64,000 nucleotides of DNA from Puniceibacterium sp. IMCC21224 (GCF_001038505.1 NZ_LDPY01000001.1:2666001-2730000); one strand, 5' to 3'; shown: positions 1 to 8,879, numbered from the stretch's first letter. The notes: generated by a model from the sequence alone, not told the origin. Numbers and translations: made by a program.

Positions 1-1160
1 AGTTTTCCGGGATCAGCAGTCAAACGCGACACGCGAAATTGGCCCAGTAACGCATGTGGCCAGCCGGTTTCCAATCCCAGCAGCTGCGCCCGCCCTTCGG
101 CCACCGCCGTCCCCAGCGCGCTGTCCACCGACAGCTCGTCAAAGGTCAGGGTGCCGGTGGCGGGCGCGTAGCGGAAATAGGTCCGCGCGCTGGTGAACGG
201 CACCGGCCGGGTGCGCCTGTTGGGGCGCAGGACACCAGCGCTGATCTGCAACGTGGCGCTTAGTTCGCCGAGCTGACCCTGCGCGTCAATCCCCCCCCGC
301 AAGGCGCCAGAAATCGGCGCCTCAAGCGCATCCAGAAACGCCAGAGCCGGGCTTTGCGAGGCGATGTCATGTGACCACAGATCGCGTAGCACAAGGCCAA
401 AAACCACATCGCTGCGGCCAATCGGGCTCTCTGCGTTGACCTCAAGCGTGGCGGCGGTACCACCCCGCCCCAAGACCGCAAGATCCCCAGAAAGTCGCAG
501 CGCGCCACCCTCGCGCGCCAACCGCAGCCGCCCGCCATCCGCGGTCCAGCCACGCCCCGCACGCGCATCGTCATAGCGTAGTGTCAAGGCCTCGACCTCA
601 AGGCTCTCAAGACCGGCAAGCATCGGATCGGCGCTGAGCGTGTCGATGCGCGCGATCAGCGCGGGCAGGTCCGGCGCATTGCCCGCATTTCGGAACGCTG
701 GCCCCAGATCCAGCAGCACCCGGCCATCGCGGTCCCGCTGCACCGACAGGAATGCACCGTTCAGCAGCACCCGCCGCAATGCCAGCTGACCGCGCGCCAG
801 CGCGCGCAGCGACAGACCAGCCTCTAGATCGGTCAGCGCAACAACCGGTGCTCCGGTATCCGTCGCCACGTCCACATCGCGCAGCGACAGCGTTGCCAGC
901 CCGCTGCGGTCCAACTCGACCCCCAGTGCTCCAAAGGTGATCCGCAGCCCTGGCACGGCGTCAGCAATCCGCGCCTCAATTCGGCTGTGCAGCCATTGCG
1001 GTGCCATGACCGCACGCCCCATTGCGGCCCAACCCAGAACGCCTGCGGCAATGACAAAGGCGGTGAAGGACAGCAGCACCCACACCCCTGCCCGGCGCCC
1101 ACGGCGACGCGGACTCGTCCCCTTGGGGGCTGCTTTTTCGGGGATCTGAGCGTCGCTCAC
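1..1160 (-). CDS. AsmA/DUF3971-like inner-membrane-anchored protein (3' end outside window)
   Basis: An open frame runs from a GTG at 1160 to the window edge, about 386 codons, so the C-terminus is missing. The N-terminus has a basic stretch (PRRRGRRAG) and one membrane helix at about residues 25-45. A long periplasmic region of beta-rich repeats such as LSLRDVDVAT and LEVEALTLRYDD follows. This is the layout of AsmA/YhdP/TamB-like proteins, which are thought to move phospholipid between the two membranes or to affect outer-membrane assembly. The GTG is the first start after the upstream region and is divergent from the peroxiredoxin gene 88 bases away. The broad family is fairly sure; the exact subfamily is not. 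Confidence 0.75.
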   Translation of the reverse strand, partial: MSDAQIPEKAAPKGTSPRRRGRRAGVWVLLSFTAFVIAAGVLGWAAMGRAVMAPQWLHSRIEARIADAVPGLRITFGALGVELDRSGLATLSLRDVDVATDTGAPVVALTDLEAGLSLRALARGQLALRRVLLNGAFLSVQRDRDGRVLLDLGPAFRNAGNAPDLPALIARIDTLSADPMLAGLESLEVEALTLRYDDARAGRGWTADGGRLRLAREGGALRLSGDLAVLGRGGTAATLEVNAESPIGRSDVVFGLVLRDLWSHDIASQSPALAFLDALEAPISGALRGGIDAQGQLGELSATLQISAGVLRPNRRTRPVPFTSARTYFRYAPATGTLTFDELSVDSALGTAVAEGRAQLLGLETGWPHALLGQFRVSRLTADPGK

Positions 1161-1248
1161 TGAAAATCGTACCTCTGCGCTTTAAAGTTGCTCACTTCCT
1201 TCTAGTATGAAACGCCGCCCATGAAAATTCCCATCCAAGGAGACACCC

Positions 1249-1710
1249 GTGCCCGAACCGATTGAAATAGCCCCCGATTTTACGTTGCCCGTGACCGGCG
1301 GTATCGAAGTGACGCTGTCAGCCCTGCGTCCGGCCCCGGTCGTGCTGTTCTTTTATCCCCGCGACGACACCTCTGGCTGCACCAAAGAGAACGAGGAATT
1401 CACCGCCCTTCTGCCCGAATTCGAGGCGCTGGGGGTCAAAGTCTTTGGTATTTCAAAGGACAGCATCGCCAGCCATGACAAGTTCATGACCAAAAAGGCG
1501 CTGCTGGTGCCGCTGCTGTCGGACGAACACGGCGATGTCTGCGAACGCTTTGGCGTCTGGAAGGAAAAGTCGATGTACGGCAAAACCTTTATGGGAATTG
1601 AACGCAGCACGTTCCTGATCGACGGCAGCGGTCGGATCGCGCAAAGCTGGCCCAAAGTCAAAGTGCCCGGCCATGCTCAGGCGGTTCTGGACGCCGCCCG
1701 CGCGCGATAG
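1249..1710 (+). CDS. bcp: Thioredoxin-dependent peroxiredoxin, Bcp/PrxQ type
   Basis: A 153-residue peroxiredoxin that reduces hydrogen peroxide and organic hydroperoxides with thioredoxin. The start is GTG with an AAGGAG ribosome site 6 bases upstream. The active-site segment is PRDDTSGCTKE, giving the peroxidatic Cys44 in the PxxxTxxC motif. The resolving cysteine that many Bcp proteins carry five residues later is absent (an Asn-Glu region instead). The only other cysteine is Cys98 in HGDVCERF, so this is either a one-Cys form or one that uses a distant resolving cysteine, as seen in some PrxQ proteins. The gene is monocistronic, with a hairpin terminator 40 bases downstream. Confidence 0.93.
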   Translation: MPEPIEIAPDFTLPVTGGIEVTLSALRPAPVVLFFYPRDDTSGCTKENEEFTALLPEFEALGVKVFGISKDSIASHDKFMTKKALLVPLLSDEHGDVCERFGVWKEKSMYGKTFMGIERSTFLIDGSGRIAQSWPKVKVPGHAQAVLDAARAR

Positions 1711-1750
1711 CCACGACACTGGCCGGGCGGTCGTTCCGGGGCTGCGGGCC

Positions 1751-1769
1751 ACGCCCAGACGGGCGTTTT
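1751..1769 (+). terminator. Intrinsic terminator after bcp
   Basis: ACGCCC and GGGCGT form a 6-bp stem around the loop AGAC, followed by a short T run. It lies 40 bases after the bcp stop. The rest of 1711-1967, up to the converging tctA stop, shows no gene that I can support. Confidence 0.55.
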
Positions 1770-1967
1770 GCGCAGTCGTACCGCCGCCTGGCTGGCGCAA
1801 ATAGGGTAAATCCCAGCGCGTGGTTCGGCCAATCGTACCAACAAGCCAGGTGTCAGTTGCCATCCATGGCAAGGACGGCGCGGCGGTGTGGATGTCCCTA
1901 GCACGTTTGTCCTAACAACGGGGCGCTCCCGACCACTGCATCCTGTACAGTGGCCAAAGGACAGGCC

Positions 1968-3479
1968 TTACTTGGCGGCGGCGGTTCGGTACCCCTTGCG
2001 CGCCTTGAACGTCGACCAGACAGTCCAGACCAACAGCATCCCGGTGATGATCATGACCACACAACTGATGGGCCGGTCAAAGAAGGTCATGAAATCCCCA
2101 CGTGACAGCAGCATGGCGCGGCGGAAGTGCTCCTCCATCAACGGCCCCAAAACGAACCCGAGCAAGAGCGGTGCCGGCGGCAGCGACAAGAAGCGCATCA
2201 GATAGCCAAGCGCGCCGAAGAACGCGACCATCCAGATATCCGCCGCACTGTTGTGAACCGTGTAGGTACCGATGCAGATGAACATCAGGACAGCCGGAAA
2301 CAGCAGATGGTACGGAACAAGCAGCAGCCGAACCCATAGGCCGATCATCGGAACGTTCAGAAGGATCAGCAACAGATTCCCGATCCAGAAACTCATCACC
2401 AGACCCCAGAACAGATCCGGATGGTCGGTCATCAGACCAGGCCCCGGATTGATGCCATGAATCATCAGCGCACCCAACATGATTGCCATGGATGCACTGC
2501 CCGGAATGCCCAGGGTGAGCGTCGGAATAAAGGCGGTCTGATCCGCCGCATTATTCGCAGCCTCGGGAGCGCAGATCCCCTCCATCGCCCCTTTGCCAAA
2601 GCGTGACGGGTCCTTGGCTACTTGCTTTTCGATGGCATAGGCCATGAAAGCCGCAATCGACGGCCCTGTCCCCGGCAAAGTCCCAAAGAACGAGCCAATG
2701 CCGGTCCCGCGTATAATCGGCATGACAGAGGTTTTCAAATCTTCCTTGGTCGGCGTCATTGCGCGCAGACTGACGCTTTTGCGGTCGATGCTGGTCATGT
2801 CGACCTTGCCGATGCTGTAGATGACTTCGGTCACGCCGAACAGGCCCATCGCCAGCGCAACCAGGCTAAGCCCATCCATCAACTCCATCGTGCCAAACGT
2901 AAATCGTGGCACGCCCGAATAGATGTCAGTGCCGACAATACCAAAGGCGACCCCCAGAACCACCATGGCAAGCCCTTTGGCCGGTGACCCCGCCGTGATG
3001 GTTGACGCCGCCACAAGGCCCATCAGCATCAGCGCAAAATATTCCGATGATCCGAACTGGAGCGCATAATGCGCGATTGTCGGGGAAAAGATCATCAGCA
3101 GGATGATCCCGATGGTTCCACCCACAAACGACGCCAGCGTGGTCATCAGCAGCGCCACTCCTCCGCGCCCCTGCCGGGTCATCGGATAGCCATCCAGACA
3201 GGTAACCGCACTCGACGTTGTGCCGGGAATGTTCAGCAGGATGGACGCGGTGTTGCCACCATAAGAGCTTCCGTACCAGATCCCGGCCAGCATGATCAGC
3301 GCGGTCGTCGGCTCAAGATGGAATGTCAGAGGAAACAACATCGAGATCGCGGCAAGCGATCCGATCCCCGGAATGACCCCGATCAGCGTCCCGAGAAACA
3401 CACCAAGAAAGCAATAGCTCAGGTTCGTGACGGACATCGCCGTCTCAAGCCCGATTGAGATATTCGCCAAAAAATCCAT
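1968..3479 (-). CDS. tctA: Tripartite tricarboxylate transporter, large permease TctA
   Basis: A 503-residue polytopic membrane protein of the TctA family, the 10-12 helix permease that imports citrate-like carboxylates using a periplasmic binding protein (TctC) and ion gradients. Family landmarks are the N-terminal GVIPGIGSLAAISMLFP block and its inverted counterpart GTLPGTGPSIAAFMAY, plus the YGGNTASILLNIPGT motif. I chose the ATG at 3479 (MDFLANIS) because it overlaps the tctB stop as TGATG, the usual coupled arrangement; an in-frame start 12 bases upstream is also possible. It is last in a four-gene operon read leftwards. No tctC gene is visible, so the binding protein must be encoded elsewhere. 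Confidence 0.92.
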   Translation of the reverse strand: MDFLANISIGLETAMSVTNLSYCFLGVFLGTLIGVIPGIGSLAAISMLFPLTFHLEPTTALIMLAGIWYGSSYGGNTASILLNIPGTTSSAVTCLDGYPMTRQGRGGVALLMTTLASFVGGTIGIILLMIFSPTIAHYALQFGSSEYFALMLMGLVAASTITAGSPAKGLAMVVLGVAFGIVGTDIYSGVPRFTFGTMELMDGLSLVALAMGLFGVTEVIYSIGKVDMTSIDRKSVSLRAMTPTKEDLKTSVMPIIRGTGIGSFFGTLPGTGPSIAAFMAYAIEKQVAKDPSRFGKGAMEGICAPEAANNAADQTAFIPTLTLGIPGSASMAIMLGALMIHGINPGPGLMTDHPDLFWGLVMSFWIGNLLLILLNVPMIGLWVRLLLVPYHLLFPAVLMFICIGTYTVHNSAADIWMVAFFGALGYLMRFLSLPPAPLLLGFVLGPLMEEHFRRAMLLSRGDFMTFFDRPISCVVMIITGMLLVWTVWSTFKARKGYRTAAAK

Positions 3480-3928
3480 CAGAACGGCCACTTGAACATC
3501 GACAAGGGCAGATCAAGGCCGATCCTGAACACCATATAGGCCAGCGTACTCAGAAAGAGGCACAAGCCTGCCAGGCTTTTCAGGCTGACCTTGCGTTCGG
3601 CAAACGACGACAGGATCGTCGTCGCGAAAATCGCCGGGACAAGCCCGGTCGGCACAACCAATAGCGCAAATGCGGCGATGCTCAGCAGAACCATGATCAG
3701 CGATCTGGCATCCACCTCGGGTAAGGTGCCGCGCCGGTAGAACGCTGGTGCCATGATCAACAAACCAAGCACCGCCAGAACAAGGCCGACGCCAAACGGA
3801 AACATCCCGGTTCCCATGCGTTTGATCGTGCCAAGATCATAGTTCATCACCGAATAGACGGTGAAGAACAGTCCGGTTGCGCAAATCAATATGCCGGCAA
3901 TGATGTCACAAGTGTCGACCCGCCCCAT
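3479..3928 (-). CDS. tctB: Tripartite tricarboxylate transporter, small permease TctB
   Basis: A 149-residue protein with about four hydrophobic helices (residues around 9-30, 43-62, 78-105 and 118-145), the size and profile of TctB, the small membrane subunit of tripartite tricarboxylate transporters. TctB sequences diverge strongly, so the call rests on size, topology and translational coupling to tctA. It is preceded by a GAGGATA ribosome site and lies 55 bases after the RraA-like remnant in the same operon. Confidence 0.86.
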   Translation of the reverse strand: MGRVDTCDIIAGILICATGLFFTVYSVMNYDLGTIKRMGTGMFPFGVGLVLAVLGLLIMAPAFYRRGTLPEVDARSLIMVLLSIAAFALLVVPTGLVPAIFATTILSSFAERKVSLKSLAGLCLFLSTLAYMVFRIGLDLPLSMFKWPF

Positions 3929-3983
3929 CTTATCCTCCCTCAGTTGTCATTTTTCTCAGCCACCCCAATCGCGGGGAAATGCC

Positions 3984-4394
3984 TTATTCTTCGATGGCGC
4001 AGCCGCGCGCCTTTAGGACGGAATCGACCCAGGTCCTGTCATTGCTGCCATCTGCAATCCGGGCCATCTGTGCCGCCTCTGCATCACGTTTGACGATCAG
4101 CGCGTTGCTCAGTTCGCCTCCGCCGTCGACGACGATGACGTCGCCCGGCTCGGCCATATCCAGTGCCTTGTGCAGAAACAGGTTGTCACCGGGACGTGTA
4201 CGCACGGTCAGCGCAGGGCCGCACATATAGCCTGACTGGTGCAACGGGCGCAGGCTGCTTCCCCCTGCGAACAACCGATGCATCGAGTCACTGATATTGG
4301 CCACCGGCAGACCATGAAACGCGTCTACCCATTCCTTAGCAACTTTTCGCTTTCGCTGCCGAACTCTTAATCCGATCACCGCACCATGCTCCAT
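3984..4394 (-). pseudogene. RraA-family aldolase-like gene with a large in-frame internal deletion
   Basis: The frame from ATG 4394 encodes 136 residues. The first part (VRQRKRKVAKEW, LPVANISDSMHRL, CGPALTVRTRPGDNL, GDVIVVDGGGELSNAL) matches the N-terminal half of RraA-like proteins of the hydroxymethylglutarate/carboxyhydroxyoxoadipate aldolase group. The last part (EAAQMARIADGSNDRTWVD...GCAIEE) matches their extreme C-terminus. The roughly 90 residues normally between them, including the loop with the substrate- and metal-binding Arg-Asp pair, are absent, and the join stays in frame. Members are usually about 220-230 residues. The start is 6 bases after the dehydrogenase stop. The product is probably inactive as an aldolase; whether it is still made is unknown. 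Confidence 0.75.
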
Positions 4395-4399
4395 ATCTC

Positions 4400-5401
4400 T
4401 TATTCGAATTTGATCGCCGGCGACACCAAAGGCCCCCCCACGACGGCTGGGTTGGCCAAAACCTCGCGCCGCAGCGGATGACCGGCAAAGGTGTCGAGCA
4501 CGTTCTTTACACTGGTCATGGCCATGGCTTTCATGCCGCTGCGGCCTGCCCCTGCGATATGCGGCGTCAGGATGACGTTCGACATTTGCCACAGTGGGTG
4601 ATGTTGGGGCGGGGGTTCCTGCGCATAACAATCCAGCGCCGCGCCGCCCAGATGCCCCGATTGCAACCCCGCGATCAGCGCGTCTTCTTCCACCAGCCCG
4701 CCACGGGCAGTGTTGATTAAAAACGCCCCGCGTGGCATCCGCCAAAGGGTATCGGCATTCATCATATGCATATTCTGCGCCGTGAGCGGACAGTGCAGAC
4801 TGACCACCTCGCTGGTCGTCAGCAGCTCATCAAGGCTGCTGGTGCGGCCGATCCCATCTGGCACAGCGGTTGCCGGGTCAAAGACCTGTACCTGCATTCC
4901 CAATCTCGTGGCCGTGCGCGCGACGATGGAACCAATCGCGCCGCAACCGATCAATCCCAACCTCAAACCGGCGATTTCACGCCCTATATGGCCGTGTTTT
5001 CCCCAATGCCCCTGACGCACAGACCGGTCCAGCGCAAAGAAATCTTTGATCAACGCGTAGATCAACCCAATGGTGTGCTCTGCGGCGGAACTGGCATTGG
5101 CGCCAGTGGCCTTGAGCACAGGAAGCCCGCGACGCGTTGCTGCCTCCAGATCGATCAGATCGACCCCTACGCCGTGCCGGGACAAAACCACCAGACGATC
5201 GGACGCCGCCATGACCGTATCGTCGATCACGCCCTGTCGGACAATGATGCCATCCACACGATGCTGCGCAGCAATTGCAGCCAGTTCAGCGCTATCAATA
5301 CGCTCTTCCGAATAAACGATGTCGATCCCGTTGGCGTCCAGCAAGGCCCTGGCCTCGTCGTACAACTGATGCCCCGTTACCAGGACGACCTTGCCTGACA
5401 T
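4400..5401 (-). CDS. D-isomer-specific 2-hydroxyacid dehydrogenase
   Basis: A 333-residue NAD(P)-dependent oxidoreductase of the D-2-hydroxyacid dehydrogenase family, interconverting 2-keto acids and D-2-hydroxyacids. The nucleotide-binding fingerprint GLIGCGAIG is at 149-157. The catalytic triad is visible as Arg233 (NTARGG), Glu262 (AQEPPP) and His281 (TPHIAGAG). The start at 5401 (MSGKVV) has a GGGGAG ribosome site, and an in-frame start 48 bases upstream is less likely. It is first gene of the operon with the RraA-like remnant and tctBA, and divergent from an IclR regulator. The setting suggests use of an imported hydroxy- or dicarboxylic acid; the substrate cannot be read from the sequence. 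Confidence 0.9.
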   Translation of the reverse strand: MSGKVVLVTGHQLYDEARALLDANGIDIVYSEERIDSAELAAIAAQHRVDGIIVRQGVIDDTVMAASDRLVVLSRHGVGVDLIDLEAATRRGLPVLKATGANASSAAEHTIGLIYALIKDFFALDRSVRQGHWGKHGHIGREIAGLRLGLIGCGAIGSIVARTATRLGMQVQVFDPATAVPDGIGRTSSLDELLTTSEVVSLHCPLTAQNMHMMNADTLWRMPRGAFLINTARGGLVEEDALIAGLQSGHLGGAALDCYAQEPPPQHHPLWQMSNVILTPHIAGAGRSGMKAMAMTSVKNVLDTFAGHPLRREVLANPAVVGGPLVSPAIKFE

Positions 5402-5502
5402 ACTTTGCTCTCCCCCTGCGCCGCATGACACGGGTCTGTTGTCAAACACCCTCGTTTACGGCCCAGCTCTCTGCGAATGTCGTATACCAAGGACTGTCAC
5501 CG

Positions 5503-5531
5503 TTGCATAGATCGAAACAGCGTTTTATTAT
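5503..5531 (+). promoter_or_regulatory. Probable sigma-70 promoter for the IclR-type regulator
   Basis: TTGCAT at 5503-5508 and TATTAT at 5526-5531 are separated by exactly 17 bases, 26 bases before the regulator ATG. The divergent region 5402-5557 must also hold the promoter of the dehydrogenase-tct operon and probably the regulator's operator, which I could not define. Confidence 0.55.
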
Positions 5532-5557
5532 ATTCGCAAAGTCAAAAGGAACATCCC

Positions 5558-6304
5558 ATGGCAAAACGGCCAGAAAGTGTCTCAGCGGTCGAGCGGGCCC
5601 TGTCGATCATGCTATCGTTTGAAGAGCAAGACGGCGCTCTTAGTCTTGCCGAACTTGCACGTCGCACCGAACTCGACAAAGCCACCGCGCTCAGGATTGC
5701 CCGCACCCTGGCCAACCGGCATTTCCTTGTCCAGAACGTCGACAGTACCTGGCGGCTGGGGCCTGCGCTTATTCGGTTGGGGACGTTCTACCAGTCCAAT
5801 TTCAACATCCGCGATGTCGCCATGCCGCAGCTGGCGTTGCTGGCCAGAACAACCGGAGAAAGTGCGGCGCTGTATGTGCGCGAAAACGATCACCGCGTCT
5901 GCCTGTTTCGCCACGATTCCGAACAATCCATCCGCCATCATGTCCGCGTCGGATCGTTGCTGCCACTGGATCAGGGCGGACCGGGCCGGATCATCCTGGC
6001 GTTCAGCGGCGAACCCGGCGAACCCTACGACGATATTCGCCGAAAGGGGTATTATAACACCTTTGGCGAACGCGACCCACAGGTCGCAAGTGTGGCGCTG
6101 CCGCTGTTCGAAAATGGTGGCGCCCTGTTCGGGGCACTCGCATTGACGGGCCCGCCCAACCGGTTCACGCTGGATGCGGTTGGTGCCCACCTCAAGGCAT
6201 TGCGCGCAGCCGGTGCCCAACTGACGCTCGCGCTTGGCGGCAACCCCGAATTTTACGCAACCGACGCTGATATTAATCCTGCATCATCGCCTGACGCGTG
6301 TTGA
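5558..6304 (+). CDS. IclR-family transcriptional regulator
   Basis: A 248-residue regulator. An N-terminal winged helix-turn-helix (residues about 7-65: VSAVERALSIM, LSLAELARRTELDKATALRIARTL) is followed by the IclR effector-binding domain (about 80-235), with the typical QLALLARTTGESAALYV and GPGRIILAF segments. The start at 5558 has AAGGAAC 8 bases upstream and gives the standard IclR N-terminus; a longer frame beginning at 5477 is not needed. It is divergent from the dehydrogenase-RraA remnant-tctBA operon, so it most likely controls that operon in response to its carboxylic-acid substrate (inference from position). Confidence 0.92.
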   Translation: MAKRPESVSAVERALSIMLSFEEQDGALSLAELARRTELDKATALRIARTLANRHFLVQNVDSTWRLGPALIRLGTFYQSNFNIRDVAMPQLALLARTTGESAALYVRENDHRVCLFRHDSEQSIRHHVRVGSLLPLDQGGPGRIILAFSGEPGEPYDDIRRKGYYNTFGERDPQVASVALPLFENGGALFGALALTGPPNRFTLDAVGAHLKALRAAGAQLTLALGGNPEFYATDADINPASSPDAC

Positions 6305-6482
6305 TACTTGGGTCGACAGGCGCACTATGTCCGGCCAGCGGTCCGACTGGCTCTGTCACGCACCATTCCATGCAGCCCGAGAGTTTCGGGCCATCAAACG
6401 TCAATAAACCCCTGAGGCAATTCGAAATTCTGAAACCTGCTTTGGGCGATATGCTCTGTCATCCGCGGAGCCACAAGTCCCT

Positions 6483-7853
6483 ATGAAGCCGTCGCATATG
6501 AAGAGCGCGCCATCGCAGCAGCGCAGATTTTTCGCCTTTGCAACACTCCTGATTTCAGTCAGCACGACAGCTATAGATGGAGCTGCGATCAGCATCGCTC
6601 TGCCAACGCTAGCGGATCAGTTTGGCCTGCAATCGGCAACGGCGCTGTGGGTCGTCAACGTCTACCAACTGGTTGTCGTGGCCAGTATGCTGTCGATGGC
6701 TGCGTTGGGTGACATTCTGGGTCTGCGACGGGTCTATCTGTTCGGTCTGGCGACCTTTACTGTGATGGCCGGTCTGTCGGCGCTTGCGCCCAGTTTCGGC
6801 TGGCTGCTGTTTTTCCGCGCAATTCAAGGGCTTGCCGCAGCGTCAATCATGAGCCTCAACTTTTCGCTGCTACGGTCAACGGTCCCCGCCCAGTATTTGG
6901 GGCGCGCCATGGGATTGATGGCCATGTCCGTCGCGGTCGCTGCCAGTATCGGACCAACTCTGGCAGGGGCGCTGCTGACGCTTGGACCCTGGCACTGGAT
7001 CTTTGCGCTGAGCTTTGGCCTTGGCGCGCTGGCGACCGTCATAGGTTTTTTCAGTCTTCCCGAAACCGACAATCCCAGACGCCCTTTCGATTTTCCAAGT
7101 GCGGGTTTAAGTGCGCTGACGTTTGGCTGTCTCTTGTTGGGTGTGAGCGCCATCGGACATCAAATGAGCCGTCCGTTGTTCGTGGGGCTATTCGTTCTGG
7201 GAATTGGCGCAGGGTTGGTGCTGTATTGGCGGCTTCGCGACAAGCAGAACCCGCTTCTGCCGCTCGACCTGTTGCGAATCCCCATATTTGCCTTGTCGGT
7301 TACGGCGTCGCTCTGTGCATTCTGCGCACAGATGATTGCCTATGTTTCGCTGCCGTTTCATCTGCAAGACACCCTTGGCTTCAGCGTTTTTCAAGCGGGA
7401 GCTGTCCTGGGAGCCTGGCCATTGGCCATCGTCTGCACCGCGCCAATCAGCGGAATGCTGTCCGACCGCTTGCCCCCCGGACTCATCGGGTGTTTCGGAC
7501 TCGGCACTCTCGCGATTGGGCTGGGGATGCTTGCGGCTCAGTCCAGCGACGTTGGTGCGCTGGAAATCGCCTGGCGGCTTGGATTATGCGGAGTTGGCTT
7601 TGCTTTATTCCAGACGCCAAACAACCGCACCATACTTGGCTCTGCCCCTTCCGGGCGGTCAGGTGCCGCCGGTGGCGCGCAGGCACTGGCCCGGTTGATT
7701 GGGCAGGCGCTTGGTACGGCGCTGGCCACTTTGGCTCTGTCCCGTTTTGCCACCGACGCGACGATCATGGCTCTTGTGATTGCTTGCGGATTTTCGGCCG
7801 TCGGGGCGGTGGTCAGCGCTCTGAGGCGCGGGCCGATTTCGATGTCAGCCTGA
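6483..7853 (+). CDS. MFS transporter, DHA2-type drug/solute exporter
   Basis: A 456-residue protein with about 14 hydrophobic helices, the length and topology of the 14-helix DHA2 branch of the major facilitator superfamily. Motifs include the first-helix TTAIDGAAISIALPTLA segment, the cytoplasmic loop GDILGLRRVYLFG (a form of the G-x-x-x-D/G-R-x-G-R/K-K/R motif A) and the motif C-like GPTLAGALL in helix 5 typical of antiporter-type exporters. An internal ATG six codons in (MKSAP) is an alternative start. It has no operon partner: the IclR gene ends 178 bases upstream and the molybdenum hydroxylase operon converges from the other side. The substrate is unknown. Confidence 0.88.
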   Translation: MKPSHMKSAPSQQRRFFAFATLLISVSTTAIDGAAISIALPTLADQFGLQSATALWVVNVYQLVVVASMLSMAALGDILGLRRVYLFGLATFTVMAGLSALAPSFGWLLFFRAIQGLAAASIMSLNFSLLRSTVPAQYLGRAMGLMAMSVAVAASIGPTLAGALLTLGPWHWIFALSFGLGALATVIGFFSLPETDNPRRPFDFPSAGLSALTFGCLLLGVSAIGHQMSRPLFVGLFVLGIGAGLVLYWRLRDKQNPLLPLDLLRIPIFALSVTASLCAFCAQMIAYVSLPFHLQDTLGFSVFQAGAVLGAWPLAIVCTAPISGMLSDRLPPGLIGCFGLGTLAIGLGMLAAQSSDVGALEIAWRLGLCGVGFALFQTPNNRTILGSAPSGRSGAAGGAQALARLIGQALGTALATLALSRFATDATIMALVIACGFSAVGAVVSALRRGPISMSA

Positions 7854-7948
7854 TAAGGCGCGGGCCACACCAGAACGGATCGACGGTGACATTTCGAAAT
7901 GCGGTAATGTGATCTTTTGGCGACGAGACACACTCACAGGAAACACAA

Positions 7949-7978
7949 ACGCCCCCAGCCATCTCTGGCCGGGGGCGT
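7949..7978 (-). terminator. Intrinsic terminator of the molybdenum hydroxylase operon
   Basis: Twelve-base arms (ACGCCCCC... and ...GGGGGCGT) pair with one mismatch. On the minus strand the hairpin is followed by TTTGTGTTT. It lies 19 bases past the stop of the FAD-binding subunit gene. Confidence 0.7.
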
Positions 7979-7996
7979 CAGGAACATTTGGTCAGA

Positions 7997-8785
7997 TCAG
8001 ACGGCTGCAATCACCGCACGTTTTGTCAGCACTGCCACCAGATGCGCCCGGTATGCTGCTGTGCCATGCAGATCCGCAATCATGTCGTCCGCAGATGCGC
8101 TCAGTCCTTCCAACGCAGAGGCTGCGAAATTGCCCGACAGCGCGGCCTCGGCCTCGGTCCAGCGGAATACGCCGTTGTTCGACGCACCGGTGATCGCCAC
8201 CCGGACGCCATCAGCATATTTTGCAAGGAACACCCCAACGAGGGAAAAGCGCGACGCGGGCTGCTCGAACTTGATATAGGCGGCTTTTTCGGGGACAGGG
8301 AATTTCACCTGAGTGATGATCTCACCCTCGTCCAGCGCCGTCTCGAACATCCCGAGGAAATAGTCGTCCGCCGCGATTTCGCGCAGGTTGGTCACGATAA
8401 TCGCATTCGAAGCGAGCGCCGCCGAAGGATAGCAGGCCGACGGATCGTTGTTGGCGATCGAGCCACCAATCGTGCCACGGTTGCGCACCGCCGGATCGCC
8501 GATTTTGCCCGCCAACCCGGCAAGCGCCGGATACGAGGGCACACCCGCCGCCACATCGGCGTGAACCGTGCCACCACCGATGCAGATCCGCCCGGCATCG
8601 TCGGTGCTGATTCCCTTCATCTCGGCGATGCCAGTCAGGCTGACCAGCTTGGACGGTGCCGCAAGCCGCTGTTTCAATGTCGGGATCAGCGTTTGCCCCC
8701 CCCCAAGCGCCTGCGCTTCGTCCTCGGCCAGTGCAGCCACCGCGTCGGCGACGCTTGCCGGGGTCACAACTTCAAAATTATACAT
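7997..8785 (-). CDS. CO dehydrogenase/xanthine dehydrogenase-type FAD-binding subunit (CoxM-like)
   Basis: A 262-residue medium subunit of a molybdenum hydroxylase. It binds FAD and passes electrons from the 2Fe-2S subunit to an acceptor. Visible FAD contacts are the LGGGQTLIPTLK loop near residue 27 and the RNRGTIGGSIANNDPSACYP segment near 101-120, both diagnostic of the family. It is the last gene of a four-gene operon read leftwards (CoxG-, CoxS-, CoxL- and CoxM-like), separated from the large subunit gene by 94 bases that contain a stem-loop. Confidence 0.93.
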   Translation of the reverse strand: MYNFEVVTPASVADAVAALAEDEAQALGGGQTLIPTLKQRLAAPSKLVSLTGIAEMKGISTDDAGRICIGGGTVHADVAAGVPSYPALAGLAGKIGDPAVRNRGTIGGSIANNDPSACYPSAALASNAIIVTNLREIAADDYFLGMFETALDEGEIITQVKFPVPEKAAYIKFEQPASRFSLVGVFLAKYADGVRVAITGASNNGVFRWTEAEAALSGNFAASALEGLSASADDMIADLHGTAAYRAHLVAVLTKRAVIAAV

Positions 8786-8833
8786 CTCATCTCTCTCCTG
8801 TTGCCTTTTCCCTGGCCCAAACCGGAACCTGTC

Positions 8834-8859
8834 CCCTCTCCCCTAAAAAGGAAAGAGGG
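8834..8859 (-). repeat. Stem-loop in the spacer between CoxL-like and CoxM-like genes
   Basis: CCCTCTCCCC and GGAAAGAGGG form a 10-base stem with two mismatches around a TAAAAA loop. It could adjust the relative expression of the two subunits or stabilise the message ends; it lacks a convincing T run for a terminator. Confidence 0.4.
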
Positions 8860-8879
8860 TAAGGGAAAGGGAAATACCC

